Source of the DNA: Acholeplasmatales bacterium
GTDB taxonomy: Bacteria; Bacillota_I; Bacilli_A; Izemoplasmatales; Hujiaoplasmataceae
Assembly (NCBI GenBank): GCA_003477305.1
Contig: DMTN01000065.1
Coordinates: 2,555-9,902 of the forward strand
Reading direction: 5' to 3'
DNA length: 7,348 nucleotides
In this document: piece by piece, positions 1-5,545 of the stretch
How positions within the stretch are numbered: position 1 is the first letter of the stretch
How the letters are laid out: each line of letters starts with the position of its first letter
Translations under genes and position numbers: made by a program
Notes under the pieces: model-generated
What the model was told of the DNA's origin: nothing
Databases searched by the model: none
Seen by the model: the letters and a program-made list of their open reading frames with translations, nothing else

Positions 1-1264
1 TAATGATGCGGATCGCCAGCATCGCCGAATCCGGCTGGCTGACGAGCGGGGGCTGGGTCAAGTCCTGCGACTGGAAGCCGGCAAGCCCGATCAGGGCCAT
101 CACGCCCGCCAGGCCGATCGCCTGCGCGACCTTGTTGATGAAGTTCGTGAAGCCGCTCATCTGGCCGTCGAGACGATCCTTGAACTTGAGCTGGCCGGCA
201 TCGACGACATCGCCGTACATCGTGTGCGGAACGAGGCCCGGACCGCTGATCCCGAAGCCCATCAAGGCGCCGACCAGATAGATCACGACCGGGTTCACGT
301 TCGCCGGAATGACGAGGAGGGTGAGGGCGGTGACGATCCAGACGATCGCCCCGAAGCGGTAGGCGTAGGTCTTCCCCTTTTTCCCGATCATCTTGATGTA
401 GACGGGCAGAGCGACGATCTGCATCGCGAACATCAGGGCCGCCGCGATCAAACCGACCATCGAGGAAGTGCCGCTTGCGGTCAGGTCCTTGACGATGTAG
501 AAATCGACATAGAAGAAAAACAGCCCGCTCATCACCGCCATCGACATCTGCAGGAAGAGGAACATCCCGAGATACTGCCGGAACGGACGCAGCCCGAGCG
601 GCTTGATCAGTTCTTTCAACGACAACTTCGATGTGACCGCCGGGGTCGTGATCTCTTCTTTCGCGAAGAGCCCGGTGACGAGCACGCTCAATCCGAAGAA
701 CAGACCGAACGCCAGGCTCATCACCTGATAGCCGACGCGCGCGTCGGCGTAGAGGGAGACGATGATGCCGGGAACGGCGACGCAGAGAATCGAGGCGAAG
801 ATGCTGAAGCCGAGGCGATAGGAATTATAGGACGCCCGCTCCTGATAGTCGCTGGAGATCTCGCTTGAAAGCGAGTAATAGGGGATCATCACGCTGGTCT
901 GGATCATCGTGAAGATGAGATAGGAAACGAGAACGGCAACGACGCGCAGTCCTTCGCTCGAAAAACTGTAGGGGAAGAACAGAAAGTACATCCCGACGAG
1001 GACCAGCGGGGAGGAAATCACGAGATAGATCCGCCGCTTGCCGAGTTTCGATTTGGTATGATCGGACAGATACCCCATGAGCGGGTCGGTGATGGCGTCC
1101 CAGAAGCGTGCGATCAGCATGATGAAACTGATCCAGTAGGGGCTGATTCCGACGGTCAACGCCATGAATCCGGGCAACAGGAAGTTGATGATGTTGAAGG
1201 AACCTCCACCGAAGATGTCCGCCGAAGCAAAAGCGAGTTTCTTTCCCAAATCGTTTCGAGCCAT
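1..1264 (-). CDS. GPH-family (MelB-like) sugar:cation symporter, C-terminus cut off by the window edge
   Basis: Probable cytoplasmic-membrane symporter that imports a glycoside or oligosaccharide with Na+ or H+. The 421 visible codons, read from ATG at 1262-1264, form a polytopic protein of many hydrophobic segments. The N-terminal signature fits the GPH/MelB family: R53, W55-D56 and D60-P61 correspond to the Arg52, Asp55 and Asp59 cation-site residues of MelB, and a motif-A-like loop GYLSDHTKSKLGKRR occupies residues 64-78. The family is usually about 450-480 residues, so the final few dozen are missing at the left edge. The start is supported by GAGGAG at 1272-1277, 7 nt upstream. It is transcribed alone from a promoter at about 1302 and is separated from the upstream gene by a terminator. 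The substrate cannot be read from the sequence; alpha- or beta-galactosides, xylosides and glucuronides are all carried by relatives. The family call is firm. Confidence 0.9.
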   Translation of the reverse strand, partial: MARNDLGKKLAFASADIFGGGSFNIINFLLPGFMALTVGISPYWISFIMLIARFWDAITDPLMGYLSDHTKSKLGKRRIYLVISSPLVLVGMYFLFFPYSFSSEGLRVVAVLVSYLIFTMIQTSVMIPYYSLSSEISSDYQERASYNSYRLGFSIFASILCVAVPGIIVSLYADARVGYQVMSLAFGLFFGLSVLVTGLFAKEEITTPAVTSKLSLKELIKPLGLRPFRQYLGMFLFLQMSMAVMSGLFFFYVDFYIVKDLTASGTSSMVGLIAAALMFAMQIVALPVYIKMIGKKGKTYAYRFGAIVWIVTALTLLVIPANVNPVVIYLVGALMGFGISGPGLVPHTMYGDVVDAGQLKFKDRLDGQMSGFTNFINKVAQAIGLAGVMALIGLAGFQSQDLTQPPLVSQPDSAMLAIRII

Positions 1265-1295
1265 GTGAATTCTCCTCATCTAAAAACAATGTCTA

Positions 1296-1315
1296 GTTTC
1301 CATTATAAAGGAAAC
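1296..1315 (-). promoter_or_regulatory. Promoter -10 box inside a 20-bp inverted repeat (putative operator of the symporter gene)
   Basis: The arms gtttcc (1296-1301) and ggaaac (1310-1315) are perfect inverted repeats around an 8-bp spacer. Read on the minus strand, 1307-1302 is TATAAT, a consensus -10 box, about 40 bp upstream of the symporter ATG. The -35 match is poor (TGGTAA with 17-bp spacing), as is common at activated or weak promoters. A dyad centred on the -10 box is where a repressor would block RNA polymerase, so a sugar-responsive regulator such as a LacI- or GntR-type protein is the natural guess. No regulator gene is in view to support a specific family. Confidence 0.6.
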
Positions 1316-1392
1316 GATTCGATTTTACCATCGCGATCAGATAAAACCCGGTTTCGTGCGTTTTGGTTTCCATTCACGATTGCATCGGGATG

Positions 1393-1428
1393 CCGAAAAC
1401 ATAAAAAGGCATCCAAAAATTGGATGCC
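1393..1428 (-). terminator. Rho-independent terminator of the exported-protein gene
   Basis: On the minus strand a perfect 9-bp stem (GGCATCCAA with TTGGATGCC; arms 1420-1428 and 1408-1416) closes a 3-nt loop and is followed directly by TTTTTATGTTTT. It lies about 40 bp beyond the stop codon at 1470-1472 and insulates the symporter gene downstream. Confidence 0.88.
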
Positions 1429-1469
1429 GATGCAGTAACACCGATGCATCGATGATGGATCGGATGCCT

Positions 1470-2357
1470 TCAGACGTCCGGGTCCGCCGGATACGGGATC
1501 GTGAAGAGCAGCTCGTATGCCGGATTCCCGTCCTGGTCATATTGATACGTATTGTAAGAAACGGTCATCCCGTCGTCGGTACACCGCAGATAGACGCATT
1601 GTGCTAAGATGTGGACGTTGTCCACCTTCGTCCAGATGCCGTTCTCCATAACATAGGTGTCGATGAAGGCAATGAATTGGATCTCATCGTCGATACTCCC
1701 GTCGGTACCCCACAGACGGAGATCGTCAAGCAGTCCGACGGAAAGACAATACCTGGCATCCACGGTGGTACCTCCCACGTTCAGCGACAGGATGCGTACG
1801 ATGCACGCATCGGCGTTTTCCGCGATCATCGCCGCAAGTTCCGCATAAGTGACACCGAAAACCAGATCGTAGATGAAGAAAGTCATCGTCGATCCCTTTG
1901 GGACGTAACTGGGCAGATAGACGATTTTCTCCTTACCTTCGCCATCCAGGACGAGGCACGTGACCAACTGAACGTTCATCACGCGGGACAAGACCTCCGA
2001 ATCGGTCACGCCTTCCATATAGTCGGCACGCAAGGATTCGATCGCCGTGGCGACATAACTTCTCCCGAGATATTTGACGAACGTCAGCCCAAGTTTCGTC
2101 ATATAGGTTTCGAGTTTCGCGTTCAACGTGGATAAGGTATAGGGGGGGCAGTAGCCGGGATCGCCGTTGACGTAATTCACATACCCGTCTCCGTAACAAT
2201 AATCCACGAGTTCCCCCATATACTCTGTGACATCGAACCAATTCAGCATCGAGTCGTCGCGCGGACCGGACATGCCGTATCCGGTGAACCCGCCGAGGAT
2301 CATCGATGAAATCATGATTGCGAGCAGCTTCTTCACACGCGACATCCCCCTCTTCAA
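1470..2357 (-). CDS. Unrecognised exported or membrane-anchored protein
   Basis: I do not recognise this protein, which is 295 aa from TTG (2357) or 291 aa from ATG (2345). The N-terminus carries basic residues (MSRVKK) followed by a hydrophobic stretch (LLAIMISSMILGGF), which looks like a signal peptide or single anchor. There is no lipobox cysteine, so it is not an obvious lipoprotein. The mature part is soluble, acidic, rich in Tyr, Asp and beta-branched residues, with about eight scattered cysteines, including a pair in YCYGDGYVNYVNGDPGYC, and no known catalytic motif. The TTG start has GGAAG 7 nt upstream; the ATG sits directly behind AGAGGGGG, too close for a good ribosome binding site, so TTG is slightly favoured. 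It is a single-gene unit with its own promoter, structured leader and terminator. Base composition looks less GC-rich than the reductase and flotillin genes (not counted). A surface or secreted role is an inference from the N-terminus only. Confidence 0.75.
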   Translation of the reverse strand: MKRGMSRVKKLLAIMISSMILGGFTGYGMSGPRDDSMLNWFDVTEYMGELVDYCYGDGYVNYVNGDPGYCPPYTLSTLNAKLETYMTKLGLTFVKYLGRSYVATAIESLRADYMEGVTDSEVLSRVMNVQLVTCLVLDGEGKEKIVYLPSYVPKGSTMTFFIYDLVFGVTYAELAAMIAENADACIVRILSLNVGGTTVDARYCLSVGLLDDLRLWGTDGSIDDEIQFIAFIDTYVMENGIWTKVDNVHILAQCVYLRCTDDGMTVSYNTYQYDQDGNPAYELLFTIPYPADPDV

Positions 2358-2388
2358 ACCATATCTTCCGTCATCAAATCACGTCGAT

Positions 2389-2449
2389 CATGAACCATCG
2401 CGGTGCGTCAAAGCGGTCCCGTTCGAATAAGGACGCATGGTTCATGCGT
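2389..2449 (-). repeat. Nested inverted repeats in the leader of the exported-protein gene
   Basis: The 10-bp arms at 2389-2398 (catgaaccat) and 2437-2446 (atggttcatg) are exact reverse complements. Inside them gcgtc (2405-2409) can pair with gacgc (2432-2436). A second, mutually exclusive hairpin has a 7-bp stem (acgcatg 2433-2439, catgcgt 2443-2449) and a 3-nt loop. All lie between the predicted transcription start near 2457 and the start codon. No U-tract follows either hairpin, so this is not a plain terminator. It could be an RNA switch, a protein-binding site or a DNA operator; it resembles no riboswitch class I know. Confidence 0.6.
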
Positions 2450-2463
2450 GAATCATCGGCTTC

Positions 2464-2492
2464 ATCGTATCACCGACATCGGGTTTTTTCAA
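2464..2492 (-). promoter_or_regulatory. Predicted sigma-70-type promoter of the exported-protein gene
   Basis: Read on the minus strand: TTGAAA (2492-2487), a 17-bp spacer, then TACGAT (2469-2464), matching the consensus at 5/6 and 4/6 positions. Transcription would start near 2457, giving a leader of about 100 nt. It sits downstream of the tRNA terminator, so the gene does not depend on tRNA transcription. Confidence 0.65.
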
Positions 2493-2528
2493 GATGCCGA
2501 TTGAAAAGACGCGGTGATTCAAGATATT

Positions 2529-2567
2529 CAAAAAATTTAAACGGCGCGTCCGTTTCCGGTCGCGCCG
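2529..2567 (-). terminator. Rho-independent terminator of the tRNA-Ala unit
   Basis: On the minus strand a 7-bp stem CGGCGCG/CGCGCCG (2561-2567 with 2542-2548) continues past an A/A mismatch into CCG/CGG closed by a GAAA tetraloop (2553-2556). TTTAAATTTTTTG follows directly. It begins 13 bp after the CCA end of the tRNA. Confidence 0.9.
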
Positions 2568-2579
2568 CTGATGGATCGA

Positions 2580-2655
2580 TGGTGGAACTGACGAGGCTCG
2601 AACTCGCGACCCCCAACATGCCATGCTGGTGCTCTCCCAATTGAGCTACAGTCCC
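2580..2655 (-). tRNA. tRNA-Ala, anticodon GGC, CCA end encoded
   Basis: The minus strand folds into a full 76-nt cloverleaf. The acceptor GGGACTG pairs with CAGTTCC (one G-T wobble). The D arm is GCTC-AATTGGGA-GAGC. The anticodon arm CCAGC-ATGGCAT-GTTGG places T33, GGC at 34-36 and A37 in the loop, decoding GCC alanine codons. The T arm is GCGAG-TTCGAGC-CTCGT, and ACCA ends the gene at 2580. It stands alone, with its own promoter upstream and a terminator downstream, and is not part of an rRNA operon here. No insertion or attachment-site duplication is visible at its 3' end. Confidence 0.97.
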
Positions 2656-2674
2656 ATCTTTGCTGACAAGAACG

Positions 2675-2703
2675 ATTTTACACGAAATCGCTCGATTTGG
2701 CAA
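2675..2703 (-). promoter_or_regulatory. Promoter of tRNA-Ala(GGC)
   Basis: On the minus strand TTGCCA (2703-2698), a 17-bp spacer and TAAAAT (2680-2675) each match the consensus at 5/6 positions. Transcription would start near 2668, leaving a leader of about 13 nt before the mature 5' end at 2655, typical of a single tRNA unit. Confidence 0.75.
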
Positions 2704-2806
2704 GCGAAATATGCTGTCAAAAACGGTTTTTCGCCATCCATCGACTCAATCGCCGGGAACCGGGTTTCACAGCGTGCCGGAACGGAATGGTTCTTCGCCT
2801 ACTTCA

Positions 2807-2839
2807 TGGTATAATGGAAGAAAGATATCATTGCGGAGG
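2807..2839 (+). promoter_or_regulatory. Extended -10 promoter and ribosome binding site of the HD-hydrolase gene
   Basis: TGGTATAAT at 2807-2815 is a consensus -10 with the TG extension, which can substitute for the poor -35 (atggtt at 2787-2792). A start near 2822 gives a short leader that includes GGAGG at 2835-2839, 6 nt before ATG 2846. This ribosome binding site decides the start over in-frame upstream codons. Confidence 0.7.
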
Positions 2840-2845
2840 TTCGAT

Positions 2846-3448
2846 ATGGACGATCAACAGTTCTCCGTCATCGCGAAGGCGGAATCCTTCGCCAGGACGA
2901 TCATGATGGACGATTCCTCCGGACACGACTATGAACACGTGAAACGCGTCCGCCTGATGGCGGAACGCATCCTCCTGCACGAAAAGGCCGATCCCTTCAT
3001 CGTCGTTCTTGCGGCGTTGCTCCACGATGTCGACGACAAGAAGCTCGGCGGTCCCGGCGACCGCGCCGAACGATTCCTGCGCGAACAGCGCGTCGCCGAA
3101 CCGATCCGATCCGCCGTTCTCGGGATCCTTCTGACGATGTCCTATTCCGCCCAGACGGCCGGGGCGGTCACGCCTTCGATCGAAGGGATGATCGTCCAGG
3201 ACGCCGACCGGCTCGACGCGATCGGCGCGATCGGCGTCGCCCGCGCGTTCGCCTATGGCGGAAAGAAGGGGCGGCCGATCTATGCCGGTGCAGTCGACGA
3301 CGATTCCTCGCTCGCCCACTTCCATCAAAAACTCCTGAAACTGAAAGATCTCATGAATACGAAGACGGCGAAGCGGATCGCTGCGCGGCGTCACCGCTTC
3401 CTGCTCGGCTACCTGAAGCAATTCATGAAGGAATGGGACGGAAAATAA
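2846..3448 (+). CDS. HD-domain metal-dependent phosphohydrolase (YedJ-type)
   Basis: A 200-aa cytoplasmic protein spanning a single HD domain, the metal-binding phosphohydrolase fold that acts on nucleotides and other phosphate esters. The metal ligands are visible in order: H31 in GHDYEHVKRV (residues 26-35), the H60-D61 doublet in ALLHDVDD, and D119 or D121 in the conserved block VQDADRLDAIGAIGVARAF (117-135). That last block and the overall length match the E. coli YedJ / COG1418-like group, whose natural substrate is, to my knowledge, not settled. No second domain, membrane segment or signal peptide is seen, and no RelA/SpoT or cGAMP/cGAS feature. It is transcribed alone from an extended -10 promoter and converges on the VWA gene, sharing the hairpin at its stop codon. 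The family call is firm; the substrate is unknown. Confidence 0.92.
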   Translation: MDDQQFSVIAKAESFARTIMMDDSSGHDYEHVKRVRLMAERILLHEKADPFIVVLAALLHDVDDKKLGGPGDRAERFLREQRVAEPIRSAVLGILLTMSYSAQTAGAVTPSIEGMIVQDADRLDAIGAIGVARAFAYGGKKGRPIYAGAVDDDSSLAHFHQKLLKLKDLMNTKTAKRIAARRHRFLLGYLKQFMKEWDGK

Positions 3449-3473
3449 AAAACGCCCGTTTCGGGGCGTTTTC
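3447..3473. terminator. Bidirectional terminator between the HD-hydrolase and VWA genes
   Basis: A 9-bp stem (aaaacgccc 3449-3457, gggcgtttt 3464-3472) with a 6-nt loop fills the gap between the two convergent genes and overlaps the last bases of the HD stop codon. The U-run is much better on the minus strand (TTTTTTATTTT after the stem), so it mainly serves the VWA gene; the plus strand has only TTTTCC. Confidence 0.8.
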
Positions 3474-3482
3474 CGGAACTTC

Positions 3483-4067
3483 TTACTTATCGTGGATGAT
3501 CCTAGCGCAACAGTCGCAGGCATCCGAATACGCCATGCGGGTCCCCTTCTTCGTGCTTTCGAACGAATGCGCGAAGTTCGGGTCGATCCCCATCTTCTGC
3601 GATTCGGCGCGGACGTCGATGTTCGCTCCCATGAAGACGAATTCCCATCCTTCTCGGGTCCGCTGACGGCTGATCATCTTCTGGATCAGGTCATAGCTGA
3701 ATTCCGTCGAAGCGTTCTCCATCCCGTCCGTCGTGATGACGAAGATCGTCTTCGCCGGCCGGGCATCCGGTTCGGTCGTCAACTGCCGCTTGTCGACGGA
3801 CTGGATCGTCTTCCCGACGGCATCGAGCAGGGCGGTCGAGCCTCTGACGAAGTACTGCCGCGCCGAAAGCCGCGCATGTCTTCCGGCGATGCCGTTGTAA
3901 AGCGTTTCGACGAGATGGTCGAAGAGGATCGTCGTCACCTTGACGTCGGATTCCTTCGCGATGTTGTCGAGAAACGCGTTGTACCCCCCGATCGTGTCTT
4001 CTTCGAGGCCGCTCATCGAGCCGCTCCGGTCGAGCACGAATACGAGTTCAATCTGGTTGTTTTTCAT
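3483..4067 (-). CDS. Stand-alone VWA-domain protein with intact MIDAS metal site
   Basis: A 194-aa cytoplasmic von Willebrand factor A domain protein, similar in size and style to TerY-type VWA proteins. Such domains bind a divalent metal and usually mediate protein contacts. The MIDAS residues are all present: D13-x-S15-x-S17 in VLDRSGSM, T78 in RGSTALLDAV, and D114 in ITTDGMENAS. The segment LEEDTIGGYNAF (21-32) and the C-terminal WEFVFMGANID are typical of a Firmicutes subgroup I recall. The tail holds three close cysteines, C184, C186 and C187. The ATG at 4067 is preferred because AAGGGG lies 7 nt upstream; an in-frame GTG at 4076 overlaps that same sequence and would have no ribosome binding site. 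It is divergent from the helical protein at 4123, which suggests a joint role, but the function is unknown. Confidence 0.9.
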   Translation of the reverse strand: MKNNQIELVFVLDRSGSMSGLEEDTIGGYNAFLDNIAKESDVKVTTILFDHLVETLYNGIAGRHARLSARQYFVRGSTALLDAVGKTIQSVDKRQLTTEPDARPAKTIFVITTDGMENASTEFSYDLIQKMISRQRTREGWEFVFMGANIDVRAESQKMGIDPNFAHSFESTKKGTRMAYSDACDCCARIIHDK

Positions 4068-4089
4068 TGGTTTCACCCCTTATGCCACC

Positions 4090-4095
4090 ATTATA
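4090..4095 (-). promoter_or_regulatory. -10 box of the VWA gene in the 55-bp divergent spacer
   Basis: The minus strand reads TATAAT at 4095-4090, with transcription predicted near 4083, about 16 nt before ATG 4067. No good -35 is seen. Because the opposite gene begins at 4123, its promoter must overlap this one or lie within the VWA reading frame; a weak plus-strand candidate is TTGGTT (4067-4072), a 16-bp spacer and CATTAT (4089-4094). Confidence 0.5.
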
Positions 4096-4122
4096 GGTCC
4101 CCTGCGAAAGGAAGTGGTCGCT

Positions 4123-4650
4123 TTGGAAGCGACATCGACACTCTTCAAGCAACTGCTTGAGAACGTCAAAAAGTACATCGAGAAGAATTATCTTCCGGAA
4201 CCCTTCCGTACATTCAATCAAGCCTCCATGCGGCGGATGGATGATATGGCCGCCTCGATGGCGATGCCCGAATCATCCGTCGATCGGGGAAGCAAACTGC
4301 TGCCATCCTTTGAACCGAAATCATTCTCGCGCGCGCTCTTCGATTTGATCGACGCGCGGGATTTGACCGACGTCGCAGTCTACAAGAAGGCGGGGATCGA
4401 TCGCCGCCTCTTCGCGAAGATCCGCAGCGACAACTACACACCGGGCAAAGAAACCGTCTTCCGGCTCATCCTCGCCCTCGAACTTTCGCTTCCCGAAGCG
4501 AAGGAATTGCTGGAATTCGCCGGCTTCTCCTTCTCGCGCGCATCCAAGCTCGATCTCGTCGTGAAGTACTGCGTTGAAACGAAACACTACGATCTGGCGG
4601 TCGTGAACGAACTGCTGTTTTCCAACGATCTGCCCATTCTCGAATACTGA
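4123..4650 (+). CDS. Small helical protein with an HTH-like C-terminal domain, partner of the VWA gene
   Basis: A 175-aa, largely alpha-helical protein of unknown function. An N-terminal amphipathic helix (LFKQLLENVKKYIEKNYLPE, 7-26) is joined by a low-complexity linker (about 33-65) to a C-terminal domain (about 67-175). The hallmarks of that domain are DVAVYKKAGIDRRLFAKIRS (83-102), LALELSLPEAKELLEFAGF (117-135) and SRASKLDLVVKYCVE (138-152). From memory, the same domain follows macro (ADP-ribose-binding) domains in some Firmicutes proteins and also occurs in short proteins next to VWA genes, as here. It looks like an XRE-type helix-turn-helix fold, but DNA binding is not shown. The start is uncertain: TTG 4123 has AAAGGA 9 nt upstream, while GTG 4114 overlaps that site. 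There is no ATG before residue 36, so a non-ATG start is likely. The reductase follows 12 bp later in the same operon. Confidence 0.75.
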   Translation: MEATSTLFKQLLENVKKYIEKNYLPEPFRTFNQASMRRMDDMAASMAMPESSVDRGSKLLPSFEPKSFSRALFDLIDARDLTDVAVYKKAGIDRRLFAKIRSDNYTPGKETVFRLILALELSLPEAKELLEFAGFSFSRASKLDLVVKYCVETKHYDLAVVNELLFSNDLPILEY

Positions 4651-4662
4651 AAGGAGATCCTT

Positions 4663-5502
4663 ATGAACGAAACCTTCACACTCACGAACGGTGTCATGAT
4701 CCCCGCGATCGGCTTCGGGACCTGGCAGATCCCCGACGGCGATCCCGTCGAACACGCCGTCCTGTCCGCCCTCCGCACTGGCTATCGCGCGATCGACACA
4801 GCTGCGATCTACGGAAACGAAACCGGCGTCGGCGCGGCGATCCGCGCAAGCGGAATCCCGAGGAAGGACATCTTCCTCACGACCAAGGTCTGGAACGACG
4901 ACCAGGGCTACGAATCGACCCTGAACGCATTTGACGCGAGCCAGAAAAAACTCGGCGTGAACTACCTCGATCTCTACCTGATCCACTGGCCGGCGGTCGG
5001 TCGCTTCTTCGACTACAAGGCGAAGAACCTCGAGACCTGGCGGGCGATGGAACGGCTCTACAAGGACGGCAAGGTCCGGGCGATCGGCGTCTGCAACTTC
5101 CTGCCCCATCATCTCGAACCGCTCTGGGAACAGGCCGAAATCAAGCCGATGGTCGACCAGGTCGAACTCCATCCCGGCAATCCCGCCGACGACGTCCTCA
5201 CCTGGTGCGGCGCCAAGGGCATCCTCGTCCAGGCCTGGAGTCCGATGATGCGCGGCCATGTCTTCGACTATCCCGTGCTCGCCGAAATCGCTGCGAAGCA
5301 CGGCCGCACGATCCCGCAGATCGTCCTCCGCTGGGTCCTCGAAAAAAACGTCAATCCGCTCACCAAGTCGGTCACGCCGTCGCGGATCGCCGACAACTTC
5401 GACGTCTTCTCCTTCCGCCTCGACCCCGAGGATCACGAGAAGATCAAGACGCTCGCATCGGTCGGCCGCTTCGGCAGCGATCCCGACCAGGCGAAATTCT
5501 GA
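4663..5502 (+). CDS. Aldo/keto reductase (NADPH-dependent)
   Basis: A 279-aa cytosolic aldo/keto reductase that reduces aldehydes or ketones with NADPH in a TIM-barrel fold. The catalytic tetrad is complete: D45 and Y50 in RAIDTAAIYGNE, K75 in TTKVW, and H108 in YLIHWP. The signatures GFGTWQ (17-22), AIGVCNF and VDQVELHP are present. The C-terminal cofactor loop reads LTKSVTPSRIADNF, with Thr where most relatives have Pro (usual form PKS); the Lys, Ser, Arg and Asn expected to contact the NADPH phosphate remain. Length is normal for the prokaryotic AKR5 / 2,5-diketo-D-gluconate reductase-like group. The start has AAGGAG at 4651-4656 with 6-nt spacing. It lies 12 bp after the helical protein and is probably co-transcribed with it. 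The physiological substrate cannot be told from the sequence. Confidence 0.95.
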   Translation: MNETFTLTNGVMIPAIGFGTWQIPDGDPVEHAVLSALRTGYRAIDTAAIYGNETGVGAAIRASGIPRKDIFLTTKVWNDDQGYESTLNAFDASQKKLGVNYLDLYLIHWPAVGRFFDYKAKNLETWRAMERLYKDGKVRAIGVCNFLPHHLEPLWEQAEIKPMVDQVELHPGNPADDVLTWCGAKGILVQAWSPMMRGHVFDYPVLAEIAAKHGRTIPQIVLRWVLEKNVNPLTKSVTPSRIADNFDVFSFRLDPEDHEKIKTLASVGRFGSDPDQAKF

Positions 5503-5538
5503 AAAAAAATGCGCAGTCCGCGAGGGCTGCGCATTTGC
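5503..5538. terminator. Bidirectional terminator between the reductase and flotillin genes
   Basis: A 13-bp stem (5507-5519 with 5524-5536, one G-T pair) is capped by a GCGA tetraloop. It lies directly after the reductase stop and 8 bp beyond the flotillin stop. On the minus strand it is followed by a run of eight T, so it is a strong terminator for flotillin; on the plus strand the tail is only attt-gcatt, so termination of the reductase mRNA may be weaker. Confidence 0.85.
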
Positions 5539-5545
5539 ATTCTGG

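Noticed and set aside
825..1289. Minus-strand open frame overlapping the symporter start
   Set aside because: Wrong frame of the symporter gene; the frame starting at 1264 encodes the conserved MelB-type motifs and continues to the window edge.
1308..1322. Catabolite-response (cre)-like sequence in the symporter promoter
   Set aside because: It has two mismatches to the cre consensus, including one of the conserved outer positions, and overlaps the inverted repeat that explains the same bases better.
2470..2703. Minus-strand open frame across the tRNA
   Set aside because: Its translation is the familiar spurious peptide (VAQLGEH-like) produced by reading a tRNA gene as protein.
2715..2720. 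Perfect TTGACA on the minus strand upstream of the tRNA
   Set aside because: No -10 box lies 16-18 bp downstream; the TTGCCA/TAAAAT pair fits the tRNA much better.
2660..2845. N-terminal extension of the HD hydrolase from an upstream in-frame ATG
   Set aside because: The extension overlaps the tRNA promoter and the gene's own extended -10 promoter; ATG 2846 has GGAGG at ideal spacing and matches the family length.
4321..5436. Minus-strand open frame of 371 codons antisense to the reductase
   Set aside because: Low-complexity Asp/Arg/Val-rich translation with no domain; the plus strand has the full aldo/keto reductase catalytic tetrad.
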